64,000 nt of DNA, from the NCBI RefSeq assembly GCF_049739465.1, contig NZ_JBMHHY010000011.1:251674-315673 (forward strand), written 5' to 3'. Under the pieces are notes generated by a model. It searched no databases. It was not told the DNA's origin and worked only from the letters and a program-made list of their open reading frames with translations. Every line of letters starts with the position of its first letter. The first letter of the stretch is position 1. The DNA is from Embleya sp049739465. Lineage in GTDB: Bacteria > Actinomycetota > Actinomycetes > Streptomycetales > Streptomycetaceae. Position numbers and translations under genes: made by a program. Below, piece by piece: positions 52,040 to 61,083 of the stretch.

Positions 52040-53044
52040 ATGACCCGGACATCGAACGAACTCGCCATCGCAGCCAAGGGGCTGTCCAAGGCCTACGGCG
52101 GGAGGAAGGTCCTCGACGGCATCGACCTGGCCGTGCCGCCGGGCACGATCTTCTCCCTCCTGGGCCCCAACGGCGCCGGCAAGAGCACCGCCGTCAAGAT
52201 CCTCTCCACTCTCGTGACCGCCGACGCCGGCGAACTGTGGGTCGGCGGTCACGACCCGGCGGCCGATCCGCAGGCGGTGCGGGCCGCGATCGGCGTCACC
52301 GGGCAGTTCGCCGCGGTCGACGGCCTGATCACCGGCGAGGAGAACATGCTCCTGATGGCGGACCTGCACCACCTGACCCGCCGCGAGGGCCGCCGCATCA
52401 TCGCCGAACTCCTCGAGCGCTTCGACCTGGTGGCCGCCGCGAGGAAGCCCGCCGGCACCTACTCCGGCGGCATGAAACGTCGGCTCGACATCGCCATGAC
52501 GCTGGTCGGCAGTCCGCGAATCATCTTCCTCGACGAGCCGAGCACCGGCCTCGACCCGCGCAGCCGGCAGCACACATGGGAGATCATCCGCGAACTGGTC
52601 TCCGCCGGCGTCACCGTCTTCCTCACCACCCAGTACCTGGCGGAAGCCGACGAACTCGCGGACCGTATCGCGGTGTTGACCGACGGCGGGATCGCCGCCG
52701 AGGGCAGCCCCGCCGAGCTGAAGCGGCTCGTCCCGGGCGGGCATGTGCGGGTGCGGTTCGCCGACCCGGCCGCCTACCGCCGCGCCGGCGGCGCGCTGCG
52801 GGGCGCAACCCACGACGACAAGGCCCTGTCGCTGCGGATCCCCAGCGACGGCAGCCAACGCGAGTTGCGCGCCGTCCTCGACCGGCTGGACGGCGCCGGC
52901 ATCGAGGCGGACGAGTTGACCGTGCACACCCCCGACCTCGACGACGTGTTCCTCGCCCTGACCGGCGGGGCGGCCCGGCCCGACAGCAACCGGCCCGACA
53001 CCGGCCGGCCCGACACCAACCAACCCAAGGAGACCGTGCGATGA
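52040..53044 (+). CDS. ABC exporter ATP-binding protein, DrrA type
   Basis: The 334-residue protein has Walker A (LGPNGAGKSTAVKIL), the ABC signature (YSGGMKRRLDIAMTL), Walker B (IIFLDEPSTGLDPRSRQ) and the H-loop position occupied by Gln in FLTTQYLAEADELADR, as in other DrrA-type proteins. The C-terminal ~100 residues are the regulatory extension seen in daunorubicin-resistance ATPases, ending in an Asp/Arg/Pro-rich run. It should power efflux of a lipophilic drug or metabolite through the permease encoded next. The ATG at 52040 overlies the end of the 11-bp repeat region. Confidence 0.93.
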   Translation: MTRTSNELAIAAKGLSKAYGGRKVLDGIDLAVPPGTIFSLLGPNGAGKSTAVKILSTLVTADAGELWVGGHDPAADPQAVRAAIGVTGQFAAVDGLITGEENMLLMADLHHLTRREGRRIIAELLERFDLVAAARKPAGTYSGGMKRRLDIAMTLVGSPRIIFLDEPSTGLDPRSRQHTWEIIRELVSAGVTVFLTTQYLAEADELADRIAVLTDGGIAAEGSPAELKRLVPGGHVRVRFADPAAYRRAGGALRGATHDDKALSLRIPSDGSQRELRAVLDRLDGAGIEADELTVHTPDLDDVFLALTGGAARPDSNRPDTGRPDTNQPKETVR

Positions 53045-53841
53045 GCTCCCCGAGTCCTGCCTCCCGCTCCCTGCGCGACTCGTCCACGATGGTGCGCCGC
53101 ACCCTCCTGCACGCGCGGCGCTACCCGGCCCTGACCCTGAACGTGCTCCTGACGCCGATCGTCCTGCTGCTGCTCTTCGTCTACGTCTTCGGCGACGTGA
53201 TGAGCGCGGGCATCGCCGGCACCGGCGCCGATCGCTCCGCGTACATCGCCTATCTCGTCCCCGGCATCCTGCTGATGACCATCGGCACCACCCTGGTCGG
53301 GACCGCGGTGTCGGTGTCCAACGACATGGCCGAGGGCATCATCGCCCGCTTTCGGACCATGGCGATCCAGCGCGGGGCGGTGCTCGTCGGGCACGTCGTG
53401 GGCAGCGTACTGCGGGCGATCGCCGGCGTGGTCCTGGTCGGTGCCGTCGCCGTGGCCATCGGCTTCCGGTCCACCGGCGCCACGGTGCTGGACTGGCTCG
53501 CCGCGTTGGGGTTGCTCGTGTTGGTCGCCCTGGCGCTCACCTGGCTCGCGGTCGGGGTGGGCATGGTCAGCCCCAACGGCGAGGCGGCGGGGAACAACGC
53601 TGTACCGCTGGTCGTCCTGCCGTTCGTCTCGAGTGCCTTCGTCCCGGTCGACGCGATGCCCGGCTGGTTCCAACCCATCGCCCGATACCAGCCGTTCACG
53701 CCGGCCATCGAGACCCTGCGCGGCCTGCTGCTCGGCAGCCATATCGGCGCCAACGGATGGCTCACCGTCGGCTGGTGCCTGGGCCTGACCGTGCTCGGCT
53801 ACCTGTGGTCCACGTCGCTGTTCGACCGCGATCCGAAATGA
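53041..53841 (+). CDS. ABC-2 type exporter permease, DrrB type
   Basis: The 266-residue protein has six predicted membrane helices and the ABC-2 signature near YQPFTPAIETLRGLLLG. Helix examples are TLNVLLTPIVLLLLFVYVFG and AALGLLVLVALALTWLAVGV. The ATG overlaps the ATPase stop by four bases. Together they form a two-component exporter. The last 80 bp overlap the convergent SARP gene. Confidence 0.92.
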   Translation: MSSPSPASRSLRDSSTMVRRTLLHARRYPALTLNVLLTPIVLLLLFVYVFGDVMSAGIAGTGADRSAYIAYLVPGILLMTIGTTLVGTAVSVSNDMAEGIIARFRTMAIQRGAVLVGHVVGSVLRAIAGVVLVGAVAVAIGFRSTGATVLDWLAALGLLVLVALALTWLAVGVGMVSPNGEAAGNNAVPLVVLPFVSSAFVPVDAMPGWFQPIARYQPFTPAIETLRGLLLGSHIGANGWLTVGWCLGLTVLGYLWSTSLFDRDPK

Positions 53842-56800
53842 GCGCGCGGGCTGCCTCCCGCAGCTCGCCCCGCCCCAGGGCGGCGTACGCCGACACCGCG
53901 TCGGCGTACGCCGCCCCGTCCGTCTCCTCGGCCGCCGTTCGGGCCCGAGCCGCGGACATCGTCGGCTGGAACTCGCGCAGCACCCCCAGCCGTTCGGCCG
54001 GCGCCAACAGCCGAACCGCGCCCGGGTCGCCGGACGCAGACCCGGCCAGGGCGAGCGCGGACAACATCGTGCCGAGCACCGGCGACTCCACGGGCGGCCG
54101 GGACGGGTCGAACAGCAGCGTCCACACCCGCCGGCGCAGCCGATCGACCGACTCCGCGACAAGGTCGAGCCGGCCGGCGTACGCGTGCGCGGTCACCGCC
54201 ACCGACAGGATCTCCAGCGCCCACGGGTCGAGCCACGGGTCGTCGCCGGGCCCGGCCTCGGACACTTGCTCCACCGCGTCGCGCCACAGGCCGAGCCCGA
54301 CCTCGGTCTGTCCCCGGGCGAGCGCGATCTCGGCGCGCGTGCCGAGATCGGGGCGGTAGAACACGTCCCCGTGCGCGGTGTCGTCGCCCGCCGCCTGCCG
54401 CAGCCAGTACTCGGCCTCGTCCGGGTCGCCGCGCTGCAGACAGGCCAGGGCCAGCCCCGCGCGTACGCCGATGGCGTCGTGCTCGTCGCCGAGCCTCGGG
54501 AGCACCTCCAGCGCCGCCTTGAGCTGTGCGTACGCGGTCTCGCCCTGCCCCGTGCGCAGACACAGGTCGCTCAGCCGGGCGTGGCCGAGGATCCGCAACA
54601 CCGGGTCGCCCACCGGCGCGAGGGTGGTGACCATCCGGCGGGCCGAGGCGAGTGCGCGGTCGAGGTCGTGCTCGTACTCCCACACGTAGCCGGCGACACA
54701 CTCCGCGATCCCCGCGACCAGCGGCTGCTCGCTGTGGCAAAGCCTGTGCAGCACTGCGTAGTTCGGCGGCGACTTCGCGGGGATCGCGCCCAGCACCAGC
54801 GCGGCGGCGCGCGGCAGGGTGTCCGGGGGAGCGGGCGGCAACCGCCGTAGGGCGACGAGCAGGCGTACCAGGTCCGGGTGCGAGCCGAAGCCCATGAACA
54901 GGCCCGCCGCGCACAACACGACGGCGACGCGGGTGACTTCGACCTGGTCGGGTCCGGGGCGACAGCGCGCCAGTGCCGGAGCGGTGTGGGCGGCGAGCGC
55001 GGCGAGGCGCGAGTAGTTGGCGTCGCCGGCCCACAGCGCGGCCAGGACGGCGGTGATCGCGGTGCCCGCGGGGCCGTCCGCATGGACCAGGGCGTACCGC
55101 AGGGCCGACCCGAGGTTGTCCTGCTCGGCCCTGATCCGCTCCCGGGCGGCCGGCGGTGCCGAACCGGCGAGCACGTCGTGGTGGGCGAGGCCGAAGTCCC
55201 GCGCCCAGGCCAGGAATCGGCGGACGGCCTCGTCGTCCTCGCCCGCCTCGGCGCGGCGTGCCGCAGCGAACTCCCGTACGCTCTCCAGCATTCGGAACCG
55301 CACGCCGACCGGGGTATCCACGACGGTGAGCAGCGACTGGCAGGCCGCCTGGTCCACCACGAACAGGGCGTCCTCACCCAGCACTTGCTCCGCCGCGTCG
55401 GCGGAGAAGCCGGCCGAGAACACGGACAGCGTGCGCAGCGCCGCCCGGGCGTCCGCCCCGAGCAGCTGCCAACTCCACTCCACGACCGCGTGCAGCGTGC
55501 GGTGGCGCTCCGGCACGTCCCGTGCCGCGCCGCGCAGCAGCGCGAACCGGTCGCCGAGGCGGCGGGCGATCTCCGCAACCGACAACACCCGCACCCGGGC
55601 CGCGGCCAACTCCACGGCCAGCGGCAGCCCGTCCAGCCGGCGACACAGCCCGGCCACCTCGTCCGGGGGCAGCTCCACGCCGGGCCGGGCGGCGCGAGCA
55701 CGCTGGGTGAAGAGTTCGACCGAGGTGTCGAGTCCGAGCTCGGGCAGTGCGTACACCACCTCCGAGGTCAGGGTCAGCGGAGCCCGGCTGGTGGCCAGGA
55801 CCCGCAGGTCCTTCGTGGCCGAGACGAGGGCTCGGACCAGGTCGGCGGCGCCCCCGACGACCTGTTCGCAGTTGTCCAGCACGAGCAGTGCGGGTCCGGA
55901 GCCGAGTACGCCCAGGATGGCGGACACCGGGTCGACCCGGGCGTGGCCGCGCACGGCGCCGTACCGGCTTTCGCCGGCGCCGAGTGCGGCGGCGACCTCC
56001 GCGGCCACGTCCGCGTCCGCGGTGACGCCGGCCAGCGCTACGAAGTACACCACGCGCTGCTCGGCCCGGCGGCCGACGGCGTGGGCGAGTCGGGTCTTGC
56101 CCAGGCCACCGGGGCCGACCACGGTGACCACGCGGGAGGTGCGCAACAGGTGCCGTACCGCCGCGATGTCCTGGTCCCGGCCCAGCAGCGGGTTCGGCTC
56201 GTGCGGCAGGCCGGGTCGGGCCTCCGGTGCCGCGCCGCGCAACAACTCCCGCTGTACGGCCTCGAGTCCGGCGCCCGGATCGGTGCCGAGCTCCGCGCGC
56301 AACCCGCGCCGGTACGCCTCGTACCGGGCCAGTGCGGCGGACGGGCCCGCCGTGGCCGCCTCGCTGCGGAGGAGTTCGGCGAGCACCTCCTCGTCGTGCG
56401 CATGTGTGGAGGCGGCCACGGCCAACGGTCCGGCGGCCTCCGCGTGCCGGCCGAGGCGGGCCAGCGCGAGTGCCCGCGCGCGGTCGAGCGCAGCGCGCAC
56501 GGGGGCGCGCTCGGCGCGCAACGTGGCCACGGGGTCGTCGGGATCCCCGACCTCGTCCGGGGCGCCCTGCCACAGCGCCAACCCGGCCTCGGCCGCCGCC
56601 AGGGATCCCGCGTGGTCCCCGACCTCGGCCCGCGCCGCGCTCGCGGCGGCGTGCCGCAACACGGCGGAGCTGTCGACCCGGTCCTCGGCGAGGGTGAGCC
56701 GGTATCCGGTCGGCGTGCGGGCGATGACATCGGCGCCCAGCTGCGCCCGCGCCCTGGACACCAGGACCTGTACCGCCTTGGCCGGCCGCGCCGGCAACTC

Positions 56801-56950
56801 GTCCGGCCACAACTCCGCCACGAGCCGCCCGAGGCCGCAACCCGCGCGCACGTCACCCGCGAGCAGCGCGAGCAGAGCACACAGCCGGGGCGCGGTCACC
56901 TCCCGCCCGCGATGGGCGACCCGCGGCAACAGGGTCAACTCGACGCTCAC
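53762..56950 (-). CDS. SARP-type (BTAD) NB-ARC transcriptional regulator
   Basis: The 1,062-residue protein has an N-terminal OmpR-like winged helix and BTAD domain (about 1-240), as in AfsR/DnrI regulators. An NB-ARC ATPase follows (Walker A VVGPGGLGKTRLAH at 278-290, LLVLDNCEQVVGGA as Walker B, and LDGLPLAVELAAARVRVL). A long helical/TPR-like C-terminus completes it. BTAD SARPs activate antibiotic genes through direct heptamer repeats at 11-bp spacing. The 11-bp array before the neighbouring exporter is therefore a natural candidate target. The C-terminal ~25 residues are antisense to the permease gene and may be non-conserved. Confidence 0.88.
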   Translation of the reverse strand: MSVELTLLPRVAHRGREVTAPRLCALLALLAGDVRAGCGLGRLVAELWPDELPARPAKAVQVLVSRARAQLGADVIARTPTGYRLTLAEDRVDSSAVLRHAAASAARAEVGDHAGSLAAAEAGLALWQGAPDEVGDPDDPVATLRAERAPVRAALDRARALALARLGRHAEAAGPLAVAASTHAHDEEVLAELLRSEAATAGPSAALARYEAYRRGLRAELGTDPGAGLEAVQRELLRGAAPEARPGLPHEPNPLLGRDQDIAAVRHLLRTSRVVTVVGPGGLGKTRLAHAVGRRAEQRVVYFVALAGVTADADVAAEVAAALGAGESRYGAVRGHARVDPVSAILGVLGSGPALLVLDNCEQVVGGAADLVRALVSATKDLRVLATSRAPLTLTSEVVYALPELGLDTSVELFTQRARAARPGVELPPDEVAGLCRRLDGLPLAVELAAARVRVLSVAEIARRLGDRFALLRGAARDVPERHRTLHAVVEWSWQLLGADARAALRTLSVFSAGFSADAAEQVLGEDALFVVDQAACQSLLTVVDTPVGVRFRMLESVREFAAARRAEAGEDDEAVRRFLAWARDFGLAHHDVLAGSAPPAARERIRAEQDNLGSALRYALVHADGPAGTAITAVLAALWAGDANYSRLAALAAHTAPALARCRPGPDQVEVTRVAVVLCAAGLFMGFGSHPDLVRLLVALRRLPPAPPDTLPRAAALVLGAIPAKSPPNYAVLHRLCHSEQPLVAGIAECVAGYVWEYEHDLDRALASARRMVTTLAPVGDPVLRILGHARLSDLCLRTGQGETAYAQLKAALEVLPRLGDEHDAIGVRAGLALACLQRGDPDEAEYWLRQAAGDDTAHGDVFYRPDLGTRAEIALARGQTEVGLGLWRDAVEQVSEAGPGDDPWLDPWALEILSVAVTAHAYAGRLDLVAESVDRLRRRVWTLLFDPSRPPVESPVLGTMLSALALAGSASGDPGAVRLLAPAERLGVLREFQPTMSAARARTAAEETDGAAYADAVSAYAALGRGELREAARALISDRGRTATWTTGSRARSGPGTSRR

Positions 56951-57087
56951 CCGTGCACCCTAGGGCCAGGCCGGCCACGCACCTTCGGGCCCCGGCGGTA
57001 CCACTCAGCCGGCGGCGGGTGGGCCGGTTGCCGTGTCGCGGCCGGTAGTGTGGGACACCTTGGCACCGTGACTCGAGGAGATCCGAG

Positions 57088-57381
57088 ATGAGTGTCCAGC
57101 CAGACCATGCACCGCCGACGAACGTGGCATGCACGATCCGTGGCGTACGCGAAGCGCTCGATCCCGACCAACGTGCGCAGTTCGAGCGGGAACTGGCCGA
57201 TGCCGCCCTCGGTGACATCGCCAATCTTGTGCTCCTGTGGTGGGGCATCGTGACGATGGGCAACGATCCCGACGTCATCGCCGATCTGAACGCCGCCGCC
57301 GAGGGCAGGTTGCGTACGTGGACCGCGGACGAGGTCTTCGGCGATGAGGCGTCCGGATGGAATGGCCGGACCACCCGGTGA
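57088..57381 (+). CDS. Probable antitoxin of a type II toxin-antitoxin pair
   Basis: The 97-residue protein has the features of actinobacterial antitoxins paired with RelE-like toxins (DUF6247 type): VREALDPDQRAQFERELADA, followed by a hydrophobic LVLLWWGIVTMG and an acidic C-terminus. It should bind and neutralise the protein encoded by the next gene and repress its own promoter. Its stop overlaps the toxin start by four bases (GTGA). Confidence 0.75.
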   Translation: MSVQPDHAPPTNVACTIRGVREALDPDQRAQFERELADAALGDIANLVLLWWGIVTMGNDPDVIADLNAAAEGRLRTWTADEVFGDEASGWNGRTTR

Positions 57382-57635
57382 GCCGCTACACGGTCGAATA
57401 CACCGACCTCGTCCGCGCCGAACTCCGCGCTATGAGCACGAAGACCCGAGTCGCGTTCGAGGAGGGTGTCGGGGTGATCGCCCGCGATCCCTATGGCGCC
57501 GACTCCCGTCCCTACCCTGGCGGCGGCAACGATGACCATCGCATCACACAGATCGCCGGAGTCGCCGTCATCACCTACATGATTACGAAGACAGCTCTGC
57601 TCGTGACCGTGGTGAAGCTGGTGGCCCGACCCTGA
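57378..57635 (+). CDS. RelE/ParE-family toxin
   Basis: The 85-residue protein is a RelE/ParE-like toxin. It opens SRYTVEYTDLVRAELRAM, continues GVIARDPYGADSRPYP and ends ITYMITKTALLVTVVKLV, with the beta-sheet core of the family. The GTG at 57378 is preferred over an upstream ATG because it couples to the antitoxin stop. Its target would be mRNA on the ribosome (RelE) or gyrase (ParE). The sequence does not decide between them. Confidence 0.8.
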   Translation: MSRYTVEYTDLVRAELRAMSTKTRVAFEEGVGVIARDPYGADSRPYPGGGNDDHRITQIAGVAVITYMITKTALLVTVVKLVARP

Positions 57636-57728
57636 CGGGAGCACCCGAAACCGCATCGGATGCCACAACGGCCTGGTGGCCCGACCCCGGACCCGCGCCG
57701 GTCTCCGGCCGATGTCCCGTTCCGCAGG

Positions 57729-57763
57729 CGACCGCCCGGGCCCGTTGGCGGGCCGGGCGGTCG
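57729..57763. terminator. Terminator between toxin and beta-propeller genes
   Basis: A 15-base stem (57729-57744 with 57749-57763, one bulged base) and a four-base loop lie between convergent genes. Confidence 0.65.
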
Positions 57764-57785
57764 TCGGCGGCGGCGGCGGTGGTGG

Positions 57786-59039
57786 CTACAGGTGGCCGGT
57801 CAGGAGCAGGCCCGTGATCGGTTGTCCGGGGGCGTTCGAGGCGCCCACGGTCGTGATCGTGCCTCGGTCGGTGCGGACCGACCACGGGTGGTACGAGCGG
57901 CCGTCGGCGGCGGGGGCCGGGATGTCGAGGGAGGCCGCTCGGGAGGGGGTCACCCGTAGGCCGTATCCGTTCTCGCGGTCGGCGGTCTCGCCGACCGCGA
58001 CGATGCCGTCCGGTGCCGGGGCCGCGCCGTACATCGGGCCGGCGTTCGCGGGCGGCGTGCTCGCGGTCCAGGTGTGCCCGTCCCAGTGCATGACGAGCGC
58101 GTGGCCGTGGTCCTTGTCGTCCAGGAGCCGGCGCCCGACCGCCCACACGTCGTTCGAGCCGTTCGCCACGACCGCGTTGAACTCGCCCCACACACCGCCG
58201 AATTGCGGTACCGGGACGGCACTCCACGCGCGCCCGTCCCAGTGCAGCGCGAGCGGCTTGTCGTCGTCGCCGTAGCCGTTGCCGACCGCCCATACGTCGT
58301 CGGGCCCGGCCACGGCAATGGAGTTCAGGCCCCAGGAGGCCACCGGTTGGGGAAGTGCGACGCGGGTCCAGGCTCGGCCGTCCCAGTGCTGGACGATGCC
58401 CTCGTGGTGGGTGTCGTAGCGGCTCGGACCGCCGTTCGGATCGGGTGTGATCTTGTCGATCGCCTGTACCCAGCCGGCCGCCCACACGTCGTCGGGGGAG
58501 CGCTCGGAGACGCTCAGCAGCCCGCCGCCCTGCGAGTTCGCGGGCATCGGCGCGTCCCGGACCGTCCAGGAACGCCCGTCCCAGTGCTGGGTCATGATCG
58601 GGTCCCCGGTGGCGCCCTGGGTGGTGTCGCCGACCAGCCACGCATCGTGCGGCGACTTCGCGGCGACGGCGTTGGTGCGCCCGGTGACGCCCGGCGCGGT
58701 GGGGAGTTCGGTCCACGCGTCGCCGCGCCGATCGTCGCGCGCGTACAACACGGGCACGAGCGGGCCCCGGTCCGGGACGCGGAAGCCCGAGGCCCAGGTG
58801 GTGTGCGCGTCGGGCTTCGTCACGCCGGTCAGGCTGACGTTGCCGGCCGCCGGGAGCGGTGCGGCGGTCCAGGCGTCGGTCGCGCCGGCGGACGTGGGTA
58901 GCGCGGCGCCGAGGACGAGCGCGGCGGCGGTGGCGGCGAACAACGTGCGGGCGCGGCGGCGCGTACCTGTGCGTGGGGCCCGCGCAGTGCGGCCGGCTGC
59001 CGGGCGATTGCCCTGGCGCACCGGGGAGTTCGTGGTCAT
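57786..59039 (-). CDS. Secreted beta-propeller-like protein
   Basis: The 417-residue protein has a signal peptide after a long basic, Tat-like N-terminus (cleavage near SAGA). It has about six repeats of the pattern S-P-D/N-DVWA-V/A-G followed by HWDG-R/H-x-W, for example PDDVWAVGNGYGDDDKPLAL and HWDGRAWSAVPVPQFGG. This is a propeller-like repeat common in secreted actinomycete proteins. No catalytic residues are evident, so it may be a binding protein. Confidence 0.82.
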   Translation of the reverse strand: MTTNSPVRQGNRPAAGRTARAPRTGTRRRARTLFAATAAALVLGAALPTSAGATDAWTAAPLPAAGNVSLTGVTKPDAHTTWASGFRVPDRGPLVPVLYARDDRRGDAWTELPTAPGVTGRTNAVAAKSPHDAWLVGDTTQGATGDPIMTQHWDGRSWTVRDAPMPANSQGGGLLSVSERSPDDVWAAGWVQAIDKITPDPNGGPSRYDTHHEGIVQHWDGRAWTRVALPQPVASWGLNSIAVAGPDDVWAVGNGYGDDDKPLALHWDGRAWSAVPVPQFGGVWGEFNAVVANGSNDVWAVGRRLLDDKDHGHALVMHWDGHTWTASTPPANAGPMYGAAPAPDGIVAVGETADRENGYGLRVTPSRAASLDIPAPAADGRSYHPWSVRTDRGTITTVGASNAPGQPITGLLLTGHL

Positions 59040-59223
59040 GCAGCGGTTCTCCAGACCCGGGGCGGATGCCCCGTCACCGACTTGACGCCTCGACCCGACG
59101 ACGTTGTTACACACCGGGGGAGCCAGGTGCCTTCGATGCGGCGAGTGCACCCCCGACTGCGTTCGGTCACAGATTGGTAACGTCCGATCGAGTCTCTGGT
59201 TATGCAATTTCACATATCACATC

Positions 59224-60852
59224 ATGCTCTCCATGAGAAAAGTCTTAGCGATGCTCTCGACCGCCGTGGTGGTCGTGGCCCTCGGTGGCGCGTCCGTCGG
59301 CGCGGCTCCCGACACCGGTGGTCCCGAGGACTTCGGGCCGGGAAAACTCGTCTGGAGTTCCTGTAACGACACCACCACGCCCGCGCTGCAGTGCGCGATG
59401 CTCGACGTGCCGGTGGACTACGCGGATCCGCGCGGCCGCCGGATCAAGATCAAGGTGAACCGACTTCCCGCCACTGCTCCCAAGGACAAGCAGCAGGGGC
59501 CGATCCTGCTCAACCCCGGCGGCCCGGGGGACTCCGGGCTCTGGATGCCCGCCTTCATCTCCGGACAGATCCCGGCGGACGTCGCCTCGACCTACGACTG
59601 GATCGGCTTCGACCCGCGCGGCACCAACGCCAGCGAGCCCCATGTGGTGTGCGACGCCAACTACTTCCACGCCGAGCGGCCCGACTACCAGGTGAGCCAA
59701 GGCACTTCGAAGGCCTGGCTGAAGAAGGCCGCCGGGTACGCCGCCGACTGCACGGCCGACTGGTCCTGGCTGTTGCCGCACATGACCACCGTCGACAACG
59801 CCCGCGACCTGGAGAGCATCCGGCGCGCGCTCGGCGCCCCGAAGATCAACTTCTACGGCGGTTCCTGGGGCACCTCGCTGGGCTCCACCTACGGCCAACT
59901 CTTCCCCTCGCGGGTACGGCGGATGGTGCTCGACTCCATCGTCGGCCCCACCATCAGCTGGTACGACCACAACGTCCTCCAGGACCGGGAACACCAGCGC
60001 CGCTTCGATGCCTTCGCCGACTGGACGGCCAGGGCCGACTCGGTCTACCACCTGGGCACCGATCCCGCCGCGGTGGTGAAGGCGTACCGGCAGGTCGAGG
60101 CCGCGCTGCGGACCGACCCGGTGGACGCCGCCCCGGCGCCCGGCCGGATCGGCCCGGCCGAGTTCGAGGACACCTTCTCCGGCGGCGGCTACAACTTCCT
60201 GCGCTGGCCCCGGATGGCCACCGTGCTGTCGGCCTACCTCACCGCCCACGACACCCGGCCGCTGAACATCGCCTACAACCGCTACGCGGCGCCGACCGCG
60301 GACGACGGCACCTTCCCGGCCTACAACGCGGCGCAGTGCACCGAGAACGCCTGGCCCCGGGACTGGGAGTTCTGGAAGAAGGACCAGGCCGGGATCGACG
60401 CCGCGGCGCCCTTCTACACCTACAACAACATGTGGTACAACGCGGCCTGCATGTTCTGGCCGCACCAGGGCAACCAGGCCGGCCGGCTGAAGATCACCGG
60501 CAAGGGCCTGCCGCCCGTACTGCTCTTCCAGGCCACCGAGGACGCCCCCACGCCCTACGAGGGCGGGCTCGCCATGCACGACGCGCTGCCCGGTTCGAAG
60601 CTGGTCGTCCAGAACGGCGGCAGCTTCCACGAAATCCTCTTCCACGGCAACGCCTGCCTGGACGACACCTTCACCGCCTATCTCCGCGACGGCAGCCTCC
60701 CCAAGGGCGGCGGCCGGATCGCCAAGACCTGCGCCCCCGAATCCGAACCCACCCCCGTCTACGTGACCCCGCCACCGGCGCTCACCGCGAAGAGCGCCAC
60801 CGCCCCCCTCGCACCCACCGACCCCGAGGCCATCCGAGGCAGCCTTCGCTGA
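59224..60852 (+). CDS. Secreted tripeptidyl-aminopeptidase-type alpha/beta hydrolase
   Basis: The 542-residue protein has a signal peptide (MLSMRKVLAMLSTAVVVVAL, cleavage near VGAA) and an alpha/beta hydrolase fold. The nucleophile elbow is FYGGSWGTSLGSTYG (Ser214), the oxyanion region is LLNPGGPGDSGL, and the C-terminal SAP/TAP-like domain has ATEDAPTPYEGGLAMHDALP and GSFHEILF with the catalytic His. Relatives remove tripeptides from secreted protein N-termini. Codon 8 (59245-59247) is TTA, so expression is probably bldA-dependent. The start could also be the ATG at 59233. Confidence 0.9.
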   Translation: MLSMRKVLAMLSTAVVVVALGGASVGAAPDTGGPEDFGPGKLVWSSCNDTTTPALQCAMLDVPVDYADPRGRRIKIKVNRLPATAPKDKQQGPILLNPGGPGDSGLWMPAFISGQIPADVASTYDWIGFDPRGTNASEPHVVCDANYFHAERPDYQVSQGTSKAWLKKAAGYAADCTADWSWLLPHMTTVDNARDLESIRRALGAPKINFYGGSWGTSLGSTYGQLFPSRVRRMVLDSIVGPTISWYDHNVLQDREHQRRFDAFADWTARADSVYHLGTDPAAVVKAYRQVEAALRTDPVDAAPAPGRIGPAEFEDTFSGGGYNFLRWPRMATVLSAYLTAHDTRPLNIAYNRYAAPTADDGTFPAYNAAQCTENAWPRDWEFWKKDQAGIDAAAPFYTYNNMWYNAACMFWPHQGNQAGRLKITGKGLPPVLLFQATEDAPTPYEGGLAMHDALPGSKLVVQNGGSFHEILFHGNACLDDTFTAYLRDGSLPKGGGRIAKTCAPESEPTPVYVTPPPALTAKSATAPLAPTDPEAIRGSLR

Positions 60853-60866
60853 TCGACCCGACAACC

Positions 60867-60903
60867 GGTGCCGCGCCCGGCGAATGTTGCCGGGCGCGGC
60901 ACC
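60867..60903. terminator. Strong terminator after the peptidase gene
   Basis: A perfect 15-base stem (60867-60881 with 60889-60903) and a seven-base loop start 15 bp after the stop. Confidence 0.85.
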
Positions 60904-61025
60904 AGGCACGACCCGGCGGCCGTTGGCTCTCCCGGCACGGACGCCGTGATCGCGGTGCCCCCGAGGAGCGGGGGAGGGCCGGGGCCGGCCTCGACGCCTT
61001 GACCGTGGGCGCACGACCTCCTAAG

Positions 61026-61036
61026 TTGTCAGACAA
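61026..61036. promoter_or_regulatory. GntR-type operator TTGTC-A-GACAA
   Basis: A perfect palindrome centred on one base lies 48 bp before the aldolase/dehydrogenase ATG. This form is typical of FadR-subfamily GntR operators. A GntR gene is not present in the window. Confidence 0.55.
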
Positions 61037-61083
61037 ATTGGCTCGGTAGGTCAGATGAATCCCAGGACGAGGACGGTGCACCC

